Part shown: piece after piece, positions 21,888 to 29,748 of the stretch
Position numbering within the stretch: position 1 is the first letter of the stretch
Layout of the letters: the number at the start of each line of letters is the position of its first letter
Origin: Acetobacter estunensis
GTDB lineage: Bacteria > Pseudomonadota > Alphaproteobacteria > Acetobacterales > Acetobacteraceae
Direction of reading: 5' to 3'
Assembly (NCBI RefSeq): GCF_019083805.1
Contig: NZ_JAHRDV010000018.1
Location: 1-38,889, forward strand
Length of the DNA stretch: 38,889 bases
The notes under the pieces: model-generated
The model's database searches: none
Seen by the model: only the letters and a program-made list of their open reading frames with translations
Told to the model about the DNA's origin: nothing
Made by a program: the position numbers and the translations under genes

Positions 21888-22934
21888 TTACTCGCTGTCG
21901 TGATCCGGCATGCTGCCGCCGTGATAGGCCTTGAAGCCGTAGCGTTCGAAAATCGCCAAGGCGGTTGGCGACTTGATGAAATCGAGCCAGAGCTTTGCGG
22001 CCTGAGGGTGCGCGGCTCCCTTCACCATCGCGCCCGCGTAGATCGCCGTGCTGTTCTGATCGGCGGGAATGTCCACATGGCTGATGGCGTGCCCGGTCTG
22101 TTCCTGGAAGATCGCTTCGGACTGCCATGTCACACCGGCGTCAGCGAGGCCCTGCATCAGGAATAACGGCGTTTGCCGATGATGAATATGCGTCAGGACC
22201 GTGCTGCCGTTGGCAATTTTCGTCTTGTAGACGGCGTTGGCCAAAGCTTTGCCGCCCGCCTTGTCCAGTGATGCCTCGATCTGGCGCGCGATGCCCTCGA
22301 ATTCGGGATTGGGCATCGCAAGCCTGATGCCCGGGCGGCCGAGATCCTTCAAGGATTCGACGTGGCCGGGATTGTCTTTCGGAATCATGATCGTGAGCGT
22401 GTTCGTGACATAGGGCACGGCAGGCGCCGCCAGCAGGCCACTCTTGATATACTGATCGATCTTCTTGAGGCCCGCGAAATAGGCGTCGGGCTTGGCCGTC
22501 CACGTCATATTGCCGGAGGTGATCGTCCCGCCTGCTTCGATCTGGCGGATCAGCAATCCGGGCGGGATCGTCTCCCAATAGATCTTTCCGGAGAATTCGG
22601 GATGCTCATGCTCGAACGCCGAGACGAGCGGCGCCATGGCGAAGAAGTAGTTTCCCCCGACATACAGGACGAGGCTCGGATTCGTGATGTCGCCATGAAA
22701 ATCGGCCAGAACATCGACTTCCGGGACGGTGAATTCGAAGCCGCGCCGTGTCGCGTCGTTGTTCTGGCCGTGCTGCCACGGCGGAAACACGTCTTCTGCG
22801 TAATGCGGGGTCTGCGCCTTGCCGTTCCATTGCACCGGATCGGCCAACGCCGCAGCAGTCGACAGCACGAAAGTCGCCGCAGCTGTGGCCAACAGGGTTT
22901 TTCTTATTCTTGAGGGTGTCATAGCCGTTCTCAC
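21888..22934 (-). CDS. Periplasmic extracellular solute-binding protein
   Basis: A 348-residue protein with a Sec signal peptide (RKTLLATAAATFVLSTAAALADP). It has an ABC-type binding-protein fold of the molybdate/sulfate-like group: LVLYVGGNYFFAMAPLVSAFEHEHPEF, GGTITSGNMTWTAKPDAYFAG, PYVTNTLTIMIPKDNPGHVESLKDLGRPGIRLAMPNPEFEG, and C-terminal HPQAAKLWLDFIKSPTALAIFERYGF. No permease or ATPase gene is present, so it probably presents a sulfur oxyanion or sulfur intermediate to the membrane oxidoreductase rather than to a transporter. That is inference. The start overlaps the upstream gene by ATGA (22931-22934); the stop is directly followed by the doxDA leader. Confidence 0.82.
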   Translation of the reverse strand: MRTAMTPSRIRKTLLATAAATFVLSTAAALADPVQWNGKAQTPHYAEDVFPPWQHGQNNDATRRGFEFTVPEVDVLADFHGDITNPSLVLYVGGNYFFAMAPLVSAFEHEHPEFSGKIYWETIPPGLLIRQIEAGGTITSGNMTWTAKPDAYFAGLKKIDQYIKSGLLAAPAVPYVTNTLTIMIPKDNPGHVESLKDLGRPGIRLAMPNPEFEGIARQIEASLDKAGGKALANAVYKTKIANGSTVLTHIHHRQTPLFLMQGLADAGVTWQSEAIFQEQTGHAISHVDIPADQNSTAIYAGAMVKGAAHPQAAKLWLDFIKSPTALAIFERYGFKAYHGGSMPDHDSE

Positions 22935-23728
22935 TTCACGTAGCCGAAACCGGCATGTTGCAGTTCAGGGATCGTTGCCACGATGCCGGGGGTCAGGACG
23001 ACGCCGTCGATCAGGTGATTGGTCAGTTCGGCGGCCATCTGCTCGTGTGACAGATGATCGGGATTGATACCTTTCTCGATCAGCTTGCCCGTCTGCTCCC
23101 AGATCGCGTTGTGGCAGGCCATGAACACGACGCCACGCTTCTGCAAAATCGGGATCGTGTTGCCTGCCGCTCCGAAAAGACCCTTCGGATCCTCGTGAGC
23201 CGACGCATCGAGAGCACCGTCTGGCGTTTTGATAAGCGTATTAAACGCAAAGGCCGGCCCGGCGAGCTTCGCCAGCTGATACTTGTCCCAGATTGTCTGG
23301 TCATAGAGGGCAAGGTGAGCGGAGCCATGCGTGGCCGACACCGCGAGAAAGTCCGGGTGTCTGAACGAAAACACCTGTGCGTTAACGGAATTGCGCATCA
23401 GGTTGAGCCAAGGGCTATCGATTGCTGTGTTGTCCCAGACCTGCTTCCGCTCGCCGCGATAGGCGATCACCAGATCAAGTGCCTGGGCGTCCCACATGAG
23501 CGGGTCGTCGAGCACCATCGGCACGGTCCTGAAATCGCGGCGGCGCGGGGATCTGGCCAGCTGCGAGGTCAGCACGGCAAGATTGCCGGTTCCGTCCGCA
23601 TGGGACGAGGAAGATCGTGCTGCCAAGGCAGTGGAAGTGGTGGCGATCGTTGCGCCGGCGGTGGCCGCCATCAGACCCAGCAGGGCATGGCGCCGGTCGG
23701 CGCGAAGGTTTGAAGTCATGTCGTTCAT
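22931..23728 (-). CDS. Tat-exported DsrE-like protein
   Basis: A 265-residue protein starting at ATG 23728 with RBS AAAGGAGA. The N-terminus ADRRHALLGLMAATAGATIATTSTALA is a twin-arginine-type signal (RR, moderate hydrophobic stretch, Ala-rich cleavage site). The body resembles periplasmic DsrE/DsrF-fold proteins: NAQVFSFRHPDFLAVSATHGSAHLALYDQTIWDKY, QKRGVVFMACHNAIWEQTGKLIEKGINPDHLSHEQMAAELTNHLIDGVVLTPGIVATIPELQHAGFGYVK, with one conserved-looking Cys in FMACHN. A sulfur carrier or sulfurtransferase role is likely from operon context but not shown. It is first gene of the doxDA operon. Confidence 0.75.
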   Translation of the reverse strand: MNDMTSNLRADRRHALLGLMAATAGATIATTSTALAARSSSSHADGTGNLAVLTSQLARSPRRRDFRTVPMVLDDPLMWDAQALDLVIAYRGERKQVWDNTAIDSPWLNLMRNSVNAQVFSFRHPDFLAVSATHGSAHLALYDQTIWDKYQLAKLAGPAFAFNTLIKTPDGALDASAHEDPKGLFGAAGNTIPILQKRGVVFMACHNAIWEQTGKLIEKGINPDHLSHEQMAAELTNHLIDGVVLTPGIVATIPELQHAGFGYVK

Positions 23729-23800
23729 AGTCGGTCTCCTTTGGAGAGCCTGATCATGCGCTTCTCTTGATCACCCGAACCAACTCATTTGAAAGCACGA

Positions 23801-23809
23801 AACGTTCGA
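23801..23809 (-). promoter_or_regulatory. Shared TCGAACGTT motif, copy 1
   Basis: TCGAACGTT on the minus strand, 73 nt upstream of the first gene of the doxDA operon. The same 9-mer lies upstream of the lipoprotein and FAD-protein genes. It may be an operator or promoter element of a common regulon. Confidence 0.45.
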
Positions 23810-23870
23810 TTTTCTGTATTATTCGGCGATGTAACTTCGGTTATCGCCCCTGAAAGATCACCCCGGAGGT

Positions 23871-24686
23871 CTATTTCAGGCCGATGAAAACCCGCACAGC
23901 TCCACGATCGCTGGCGACACCGCCCCCGAGACCACCGCTTATTGTTACTGCCGGCTCCAGAATATGGTTAAAGCCGATATCAACGAAGCTCGACAGGCGT
24001 CGTTGCCTGGTTTGCTGCTGACGCACCACATCGGCGACCAGCGCAGTTCGAGGCCCTATCAGATGCGAGCCGACCATCCCGACCATCCATCGCTTCGGCC
24101 GTTCGTCAGGCCGAACCCTGAAGGATCGCGTCCAGGCGATTTCTATGCCGACCCTGGGCGCCTGCCTGGAACGGCCAAGCGATTTCGTCGCAACGAACTG
24201 GACGCTGTCGCGTGGTCCCTAATGGCCGCCCCCATAAGGCTCCTGGCGGATGAGCGATATCAGCATGGCCGGAACGTAGCGCCCCTGCTGGCGGAAGTTC
24301 CATTCCACTTCCGCGCCCGCCAGATTGCCATGAACACTTGACGCGTCGCCGAACTGACGCGCGGGCGCAAAGCTCAGTTCGATCCGGCCGGGCAGTCCCA
24401 GCTTGATGGCCGGACCACCCCGCGCGCTGTAGCGCCCGTCGCCGGCTATACTCACGCGCTCGGCCGTTTGCAGCGCGACATGTCCTGACGGCGTGACAAA
24501 GGCGTCCTTGAGCCTGACGGGTAAATTAGCGCTCAGACCCTGCGGATCGCCCTGCGCGTGCACCGGACCCATCAGGCACCAGGCAAACACGGCGCACAGG
24601 CACGCCCCCACAAACTCATTGGCCCTGTTGCGCAACAATGCGGCGTTATGGCCGCGGTGCCTAGCCCACGGCAACGAGAACAGCAC
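23871..24686 (-). pseudogene. Outer-membrane beta-barrel-like protein with one in-frame amber codon
   Basis: The minus-strand frame is open for ~270 codons except one TAG at plus 24219-24221. The first part has a signal-like FVGACLCAVFAWCLMGPVHAQG, then alternating strands (GHVALQTAERVSIAGDGRYSARGG, IKLGLPGRIELSFAPARQFGD). After the stop the same frame continues SVQFVATKSLGRSRQAPRVGIEIAWT, then VGSHLIGPRTALVADVV and FVDIGFNHILEPAVTISGGLGGGV, ending in RVFIGLK, a typical outer-membrane C-terminal strand. The 5' end overlaps the EamA gene by 26 bp. It resembles phenol-pathway/transport-type barrels, but I cannot name the family. Confidence 0.7.
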
Positions 24687-25104
24687 CGAGGGCGATCAGG
24701 ACAACCCCGCCCCAGCCTTTGGCGGACATATGTTCGCCCAAGACCAGGACGCCGAAAATCGCCACGAAAACGACACTCAGCTTGTCGACAGGCGCCACGC
24801 GCGCCGCATCGCCCAGCTTCAACGCGCGAAAATAGCATAGCCATGATGCTCCCGTGGCGAGACCCGACAGCATGAGGAAGAGGACCGTCCGCCCACCGAT
24901 GGGGTCTAGCGCGCGCAGCTTGCCGGTGAGGGCAAGCAACGTTCCCAGCACGACGACGATGACGATCGTGCGCACGAAAGTTGCGATATCAGAATCAACC
25001 CCCTGAACGCCGAGCTTGGCGAGGATTGCCGTCATCGCCGCAAAGGCGGCTGATAACAGAGCCCATACCAACCAAGGGGGCACACCTGAGCCATTCATGA
25101 TCAT
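24661..25104 (-). CDS. EamA/DMT-family small transporter
   Basis: A 147-residue membrane protein with about five transmembrane segments (WLVWALLSAAFAAMTAILAKLG, IATFVRTIVIVVVLGTLLALTG, TVLFLMLSGLATGASWLCYFRALKLGDAARVAPVDKLSVVFVAIFGVLVLGEHMSAKGWGGVVLIALGAVLVAVG). ASWLCYFRALKxGxAxxVAPVDKLSVVFVxxxxxxxLGE is the signature of single-domain EamA proteins. It lies 13 nt after crcB in the same direction and so is probably under the same fluoride riboswitch. Its substrate is unknown; export of a compound accumulating under fluoride is conceivable. Confidence 0.88.
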   Translation of the reverse strand: MIMNGSGVPPWLVWALLSAAFAAMTAILAKLGVQGVDSDIATFVRTIVIVVVLGTLLALTGKLRALDPIGGRTVLFLMLSGLATGASWLCYFRALKLGDAARVAPVDKLSVVFVAIFGVLVLGEHMSAKGWGGVVLIALGAVLVAVG

Positions 25105-25117
25105 GATGCCCTATCGG

Positions 25118-25552
25118 TTAGGCGTCTTCTTCGGTTGCGGTCTGGGCGATGCGGATGGCGCCCGTGTTGAACCCGTCGGCCGTGATATGGCCCAGCGCCA
25201 CGGCACCGATGCAGAGAATGACCGACGCGGCCACGTTCACGGACGCCCGCCCCCAGGCATCGTTACGGATCAGGTCGAGCGTCTGCAGGCTGAAGGATGA
25301 GAACGTCGTATAGCCGCCGCAGAGCCCGATCATCACGAAAAGACGCATGTTTTCCGACACCGGATAGCGCCCGTCCGCAAGGGTCAACGTGCCGAAGAAA
25401 CCGATCACGAACGAGCCGAGCGCGTTGATGGGGAGGATCGTGCCCCATGGGATGAAGCGGCTGATCGGCATGGCCGCGACGGAAACCAGGTAACGCGCCA
25501 ACGTGCCGAGAGCGCCTCCGACCATGACGATAAGACAGGTTGTAAACGACAT
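25118..25552 (-). CDS. crcB: Fluoride channel CrcB/FluC
   Basis: A 144-residue, four-span protein. Family motifs are GGALGTLARY (residues 12-21), INALGSFVIGFFGTL with Asn43, and the fluoride-pore segment GGYTTFSSFSLQTLD (79-93). FluC forms a dual-topology dimer that lets cytoplasmic fluoride out. ATG 25552 follows AAAGGGAATGGC. A fluoride riboswitch sits about 85-140 nt upstream in its leader, a strong confirmation of function. Confidence 0.96.
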   Translation of the reverse strand: MSFTTCLIVMVGGALGTLARYLVSVAAMPISRFIPWGTILPINALGSFVIGFFGTLTLADGRYPVSENMRLFVMIGLCGGYTTFSSFSLQTLDLIRNDAWGRASVNVAASVILCIGAVALGHITADGFNTGAIRIAQTATEEDA

Positions 25553-25616
25553 GCCATTCCCTTTCTGCGCGAGTTCGGACGGAACCCGCTGTTTCGGGCG
25601 GCGAAATGCAGACGCA

Positions 25617-25645
25617 CTCCCACCGCCATTGTGTCGCGGTAGGAG
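25617..25645 (-). promoter_or_regulatory. Expression-platform stem competing with the aptamer
   Basis: On the minus strand CTCCTACCGC (plus 25636-25645), the 3' conserved edge of the aptamer, can pair with GCGGTGGGAG (plus 25617-25626) across a 9-nt loop (10 pairs, one G-U). Formation would compete with the ligand-bound fold, so fluoride should disfavour this hairpin. No T tract follows. The mode (termination or translation) is undecided. Confidence 0.6.
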
Positions 25646-25690
25646 CCATCAGCCCTTGCGAGGGCGGTTGAAGGGGGAGCTCCATCCCCT
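25636..25690 (-). ncRNA. Fluoride riboswitch (crcB motif) upstream of crcB
   Basis: Read on the minus strand the leader contains GGGGATGGAGCTCCCC, then AACCGCC, a short GC hairpin (CCCTCGCAAGGG), and the hallmark CTGATGGCTCCTAC. These elements and their order match the conserved fluoride aptamer: GGxGATGGxGxxCxCC, then AACCGCC, then GCTGATGRCTCCTAC. It precedes crcB, the classical target. Confidence 0.93.
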
Positions 25691-25882
25691 TGTCGGGAGA
25701 GTTAACATAAAGCGGTCGCAGTGCGCTACTTCAGGGTGCCGCCGTCGGGGCATGGTTAATCCCGAGAAGAGCCGTTTCCTGTATTTGTGACCTGCCAGCC
25801 CTCCTTTTTTGTTGCTCGCCCTCACCGCCGGGCGCACATAATCCCGGTGACGCGCGAACAGCAGAATTTCGTCGTCCTGGAC

Positions 25883-25935
25883 AAGGGGATGGGGTTCCCC
25901 TGAAACCGCCGCAAGGCTGATGACTCCTCTGTGCC
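25883..25935 (+). ncRNA. Second fluoride riboswitch, upstream of the universal stress gene
   Basis: The plus strand has GGGGATGGGGTTCCCC (25885-25900), AACCGCC (25904-25910), GCAA, and GGCTGATGACTCCTC (25915-25929). This is the same ordered set of conserved fluoride-aptamer elements, including TGATGRCTCCT. It points away from the first riboswitch; the two aptamers are about 195 bp apart. Confidence 0.9.
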
Positions 25936-25952
25936 GCAATCGGTACGAGGAG
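25924..25952 (+). promoter_or_regulatory. Expression-platform hairpin of the second riboswitch
   Basis: CTCCTC-T-GTGCCG (25924-25936), a CAAT loop, and CGGTAC-GAGGAG (25941-25952) form a 12-pair hairpin with one bulged T. Its 5' arm is the 3' end of the aptamer, so folding should be exclusive with fluoride binding. The released GAGGAG is Shine-Dalgarno-like and lies 2 nt before an in-frame ATG at 25955, hinting at translational control. Confidence 0.65.
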
Positions 25953-26008
25953 ACATGTGCGCCTCTCTTCGTTCCGAAGGTCGTTTATCTTTGGAGTGGA
26001 GATCTATC

Positions 26009-26818
26009 ATGCACATACTGGCCATTCTCGACCGGCCTGGGCCGGCGCTCCAGACCCTTCGCACCGTCGATAGCCTCATGGTGCGTTTGCAAGATTGCAA
26101 GGTGACGATCCTGCATCCGCGGCAGGAGACCAATCCGGACTTCCAGTCTGAGGACGAAGGCATCGAGACGCAGAGCGAACACGCCGAGTTCGAAAAGCGC
26201 GAACAGAATTTGAGTGGTACCTTGCGCGACATCACCGAGCGATGGATGACGACGCGCGCGGACACGGGCTCAGCACAATGGCTCCAGGCGATAGGCGACG
26301 TTCGCAGTATCGTCGCCGAACAAAGCCGGAAAGCCGATCTCGTGGTCGTCGGCAGACACATGCCAAGCGACCCCGACCGGACCAGAAAGACTCTCATGGC
26401 AGCACTTTTCGATGCCAACGCCGCCGTATTAATCGCTCCTGAGCATGCGCCCCGGACGATCGGCGTTCGTCCCGTCATTCTGTGGGAGCCGTCCCGGGCG
26501 TTGGATGCCGCACTATCGGCGGCATGGAAGTTGCTGCTGACTGCCGAACACGTGACCTTCCTGATCGGAGCGCTCCCTGATGAATGTATGCCTGATCCTG
26601 CCCGGCGGTTGATGGATGCCGGCATCAGTGTCGGTATCGATCGTTTTCGGATTGATGACGGTGAAGGGATCGCGCTTCGCGATCATGCACTGCGCGCAAA
26701 TGCGGATATTCTCGTTATGGGCGCCTATACGCATCCGCGTTTCTTCGAAAGGCTTTTCGGAGGCGTGACCGAGGACATTCTTGCCCACGAGATGCTGCCA
26801 TTGTTGATCCATCACTGA
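26009..26818 (+). CDS. Universal stress protein (tandem UspA)
   Basis: A 269-residue protein beginning MHILAILDRPGPALQTLRTVDSLM. It holds two Usp-like halves. The first has ADLVVVGRHMPSDPDR; the second has ILVMGAYTHPRFFERLFGGVTEDILAHEMLPLLIHH, the classical G-x2-G-x9-G-ST/H-like nucleotide-site segment. ATG 26009 follows GGAGATCTATC; an in-frame ATG at 25955 directly after the riboswitch hairpin is an alternative start that would add 18 residues. Usp genes are reported among fluoride-riboswitch-controlled genes. The molecular role under fluoride is unknown. Confidence 0.9.
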   Translation: MHILAILDRPGPALQTLRTVDSLMVRLQDCKVTILHPRQETNPDFQSEDEGIETQSEHAEFEKREQNLSGTLRDITERWMTTRADTGSAQWLQAIGDVRSIVAEQSRKADLVVVGRHMPSDPDRTRKTLMAALFDANAAVLIAPEHAPRTIGVRPVILWEPSRALDAALSAAWKLLLTAEHVTFLIGALPDECMPDPARRLMDAGISVGIDRFRIDDGEGIALRDHALRANADILVMGAYTHPRFFERLFGGVTEDILAHEMLPLLIHH

Positions 26819-26878
26819 ACATCGATGCCGATGCCGCGCTTGATATCCCAAGCGACTTCACGCGCGGCATTGAACAAC

Positions 26879-27394
26879 TCAGTTCCCCATGTAAGGGTGA
26901 TTAGCTCCGGGCGTGAGCGCCGTGTAGAGCTGGTCGCGAATATTGTCGAAGCCGATCGTCAGCCACCGGGCAGAGGCGCCGTCTGTGGCAATCTGTCCCG
27001 AGGTGCGGGTAATTTCTTTCGATCCGTCACACATGGCTGCGGTGACCTGAGTCAAACCGCCTTTCGGCCCGCCTTGGGCAAATTCCGTTTCGGCGGAGCA
27101 GAGTTCGTCCTTGGCGGGCAATCGCACGGCGTTGAGATACATCACGATACGACGGCTGTCTGCCGATGCCACGCCGTCCTGCGTCGGATAAAGGGCAGCC
27201 AGCGTCGCGTCTGTCTGACCCGGAACCGTTCCGATGAACTTGACGGGCAGGCTCTTGTAGTCCCACCACAGACGCGCCCGTTCATGCGAGGGATTGTTGC
27301 TGCTGGTGATTGCCGTTCCGCATCCGCCAAGCAGAGCCAGTCCCGTCAGGACGGAGGCGAGAGGCAGAACCTTCGATTTGCCAAAAATTTTCAT
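26879..27394 (-). CDS. Putative lipoprotein of unknown function
   Basis: A 171-residue protein from ATG 27394 (MKIFGKSKVLPLASVLTGLALLGGCGTAITSS) with a lipobox LLGGC, so it is a predicted lipoprotein. The mature part (RARLWWDYKSLPVKFIGTVPGQTDATLAALYP; SRRIVMYLNAVRLPAKDELCSAETEF; TQVTAAMCDGSKEITRTSGQI) has two Cys that may pair. It is unrecognised. A TCGAACGTT motif shared with two other operons of this region lies upstream. It converges with the Usp gene (61-bp gap). Confidence 0.75.
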   Translation of the reverse strand: MKIFGKSKVLPLASVLTGLALLGGCGTAITSSNNPSHERARLWWDYKSLPVKFIGTVPGQTDATLAALYPTQDGVASADSRRIVMYLNAVRLPAKDELCSAETEFAQGGPKGGLTQVTAAMCDGSKEITRTSGQIATDGASARWLTIGFDNIRDQLYTALTPGANHPYMGN

Positions 27395-27574
27395 GGAAGC
27401 CTGTTCCCGTGATCGCATTTCGGCGCATGATTTTTCGGAGGGGCAGAGACACTCTCCGGAATGCAAATCATTGCCTTTCGAGTTTCGCGGCCAGGACCGA
27501 TTTCCCGCCTCGCTTCTCGTGAAGACTTTGATACGATCAGGGGACGAGGCTGAAAATTGAAACGTATCGCTTAG

Positions 27575-27583
27575 AACGTTCGA
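27575..27583 (-). promoter_or_regulatory. Shared TCGAACGTT motif, copy 2
   Basis: TTTATCGAACGTTC on the minus strand, about 180 nt upstream of the lipoprotein start, in a 339-bp stretch without other recognised features. It matches copies at 23801 and 31518. Confidence 0.45.
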
Positions 27584-27733
27584 TAAAATAGATTACCGGG
27601 TTGCTCTTTCACCCGGAAGGCCTCATTCGAGAAAAGCTCAGCGCCCTGCAACGCGTTTCTCAGGGTAATGCGCCGCAATGCGCTGGTTCATTGGATACAC
27701 GGTCGACGAAATCAGGCCGTACGCCGATGCGCT

Positions 27734-28855
27734 CTACTCCGGGGTTGCGATGCAGGGAGAGACGAACAGATTTCCCGCCCACCCGCTGGCGAGCGTCTTG
27801 GCCGCGACGACCAGCCACATGATGGCGAGCATCACGCAGAACACCGTGCCCGCGACGCCGAAAAACCCGTAATCGAGCATCGCACCGAGCCGGAACGTTG
27901 CGACCGTGTAAACGCCCAACGGGAAGGTATAGCCCCACCAGCCGAGATTGAACGGGATGCCCGAGCGCCAGTAGCGCGCCGTGATCAGGCACGCCATCAA
28001 CCACCACCACAGCCCGAAGCCCCACAACAGCAGCCCCGCCAAGACCCCCATGCCGTGGGCCGCGATGCCGATCTCCCGCGGGCCATGCAGCGCCATGATT
28101 GTAGGTGCGTCCCCACCCAACACCAGCATTCCGAGCGCGCCCGTGCCGATCGGTCCCAACGCCAGCCAGCATGACGCCGCCATGCTCTCATGCGGCAGTT
28201 TGTGCAGCGCCATGCGTAGCGTCAGGATCGTCAGGATGCCGAACGCGACCGGCACCGAATACGCCCAGAGGACATAGGACGTGAGCAGCACGGTGAACTG
28301 CGTGCCCGCATCCGCCAGATGCGGCGCGATCTGTCCCCCGGATGCCCCCGCCACTTCGGCCGCCACGACCGGTAGCAGCCAGATCGCCGTCATGCCTTCC
28401 AGACGATGCTCGTGCCGTGTGAACATCAGATACGGGATCAGCACCCCGCAGGCGATCGACATCGCCACGTCCAGCCACCACAGCGCATGGGCGATGCCCA
28501 CGATGCCCTCACCGAACAACGAAATGCCGAACGCGATGCCGCCGTTGATGATTGTCGCCAGTCCCATCGGTATGGTGCCGAAGAACATCGATACCGTGCC
28601 ATGCCCGAAGATCCGCCGCGCCTCGTGGCCGAACATCATCCACCGCGCGGCATAAAGCCCGGCGAACAGGGCAAACAGGGCGATGTTGAAAAGCCACAAC
28701 GCTGTGCCGACGCCGTGGAGATACGAACCGGCGACGGGGATCTGCGGTAGCGCGAGGGCCAGGATACCCGTCCCCATGGTGGCAGCGAACCAGTTGGGCG
28801 TGAACTGGCGGATCATCTCGCGCGGATGGGCGAGGTTCTGCAGCGGCTTCGTCAT
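27734..28855 (-). CDS. TDT-family permease (TehA/SLAC1/sulfite-exporter-like)
   Basis: A 373-residue protein with about ten transmembrane helices: NWFAATMGTGILALALPQIP, ALWLFNIALFALFAGLYAARW, HGTVSMFFGTIPMGLATIINGG, and WWGYTFPLGVYTVATFRLG near the end. FxPxWFaxxMGTGIl...L and W(W)G(f/y)tFPlGv are hallmarks of the voltage-dependent anion channel/C4-dicarboxylate (TDT) family, which includes the yeast sulfite pump Ssu1 and TehA. In this sulfur-rich neighbourhood, sulfite or another anion is a reasonable substrate; that is inference. ATG 28855 overlaps the LysR stop by ATGA. Confidence 0.9.
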   Translation of the reverse strand: MTKPLQNLAHPREMIRQFTPNWFAATMGTGILALALPQIPVAGSYLHGVGTALWLFNIALFALFAGLYAARWMMFGHEARRIFGHGTVSMFFGTIPMGLATIINGGIAFGISLFGEGIVGIAHALWWLDVAMSIACGVLIPYLMFTRHEHRLEGMTAIWLLPVVAAEVAGASGGQIAPHLADAGTQFTVLLTSYVLWAYSVPVAFGILTILTLRMALHKLPHESMAASCWLALGPIGTGALGMLVLGGDAPTIMALHGPREIGIAAHGMGVLAGLLLWGFGLWWWLMACLITARYWRSGIPFNLGWWGYTFPLGVYTVATFRLGAMLDYGFFGVAGTVFCVMLAIMWLVVAAKTLASGWAGNLFVSPCIATPE

Positions 28856-29748
28856 GGCTTGTTCACTGTGACAGGGGCGCCCAGCAGGGCGAGAAAGGCA
28901 GTTTCCGCCGGCGACAGGCGGCGTTGCGGGTGGCGCAGCGCGCGGAACTGCCGGTCCGGCAGGTTCATGGGCACGGCGCATAGCAGCCCGGCCTCGATCC
29001 GGCCCGCCACCACGCTTGCCGAGAGCACGGCAGCAGCGGTCCCCGTCTCCACGGCGCTGGCCATCGCCTCGTTGGACGCGACCTCCAGCATCACGTCGAG
29101 ATCGGCCGGATCGACGCCGAGGGCGTGGAGTGCGTGTTCGAACTCGATACGCGTGCCCGACCCGGCCTCGCGCAGAACCCACGGGCTGCGCGCGAGATCG
29201 CGGGTCGCGGGCGGAGTCGACGCCCATGGGTGATCGGGGGCCACGACCAGCAGCAGCTGATCCTGAGCGACGACATCGCTGTGCAAGTCCGGCGTCGGCA
29301 GATCGCCTTCCACCAGGCCAATCGACGCCTCGCCCGATTGCACCCCTGCCGCAATATCGCGTGTATTGGCGATCGTGACGTGTAGGCGAATGCCGGGATA
29401 CGCGGCGCGGAACGCATTCAGACGCGCGGGCAGCCAGTAGCTCGCTATGGTATGGCTGGCATGCAGGCGCAGGCTGCCGTCGCGCAGGCCCGCGAGGTCG
29501 AACATCCGCTCGCGCGCGATGTTTGCGCGGTTCAGCACGGTGCGCGCTTCCTCAAGAAACAACCGACCGGCCGGTGTCAGTTCGATGCGGCGACCGATCC
29601 GGCTGAAGAAAGCAAGCTGGAATTCGCCCTCCAGTTGGGTCACGGCATGACTGACGGCGGATTGCGTCAGATTGAGGAATTCGGCGGCCCGGGTGATGTG
29701 CTCGCGCTCGGCGACAGCTGCGAAAATCCGAAGTTGTTCCAGCGTCAT
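28852..29748 (-). CDS. LysR-family transcriptional regulator
   Basis: A 298-residue LysR regulator: N-terminal HTH (MTLEQLRIFAAVAEREHITRAAEFLNLTQSAVSHAVTQLEGEFQLAFFSRIGRRIELTPAG) and C-terminal periplasmic-binding-type effector domain (YPGIRLHVTIANTRDIAAGVQSGEASIGLVEG; LREAGSGTRIEFEHAL). The effector-domain pattern resembles the CysL/CbbR side of the family. Unusually for LysR, it is inside the operon rather than divergent from it, coupled by ATGA at both ends to DUF202 upstream and TDT downstream. It probably controls this operon. Confidence 0.93.
   Translation of the reverse strand: MTLEQLRIFAAVAEREHITRAAEFLNLTQSAVSHAVTQLEGEFQLAFFSRIGRRIELTPAGRLFLEEARTVLNRANIARERMFDLAGLRDGSLRLHASHTIASYWLPARLNAFRAAYPGIRLHVTIANTRDIAAGVQSGEASIGLVEGDLPTPDLHSDVVAQDQLLLVVAPDHPWASTPPATRDLARSPWVLREAGSGTRIEFEHALHALGVDPADLDVMLEVASNEAMASAVETGTAAAVLSASVVAGRIEAGLLCAVPMNLPDRQFRALRHPQRRLSPAETAFLALLGAPVTVNKP

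Noticed and set aside
27678..28655. Plus-strand frames opposite the TDT permease
   Set aside because: Shadows of a membrane protein gene with clear family motifs on the minus strand.
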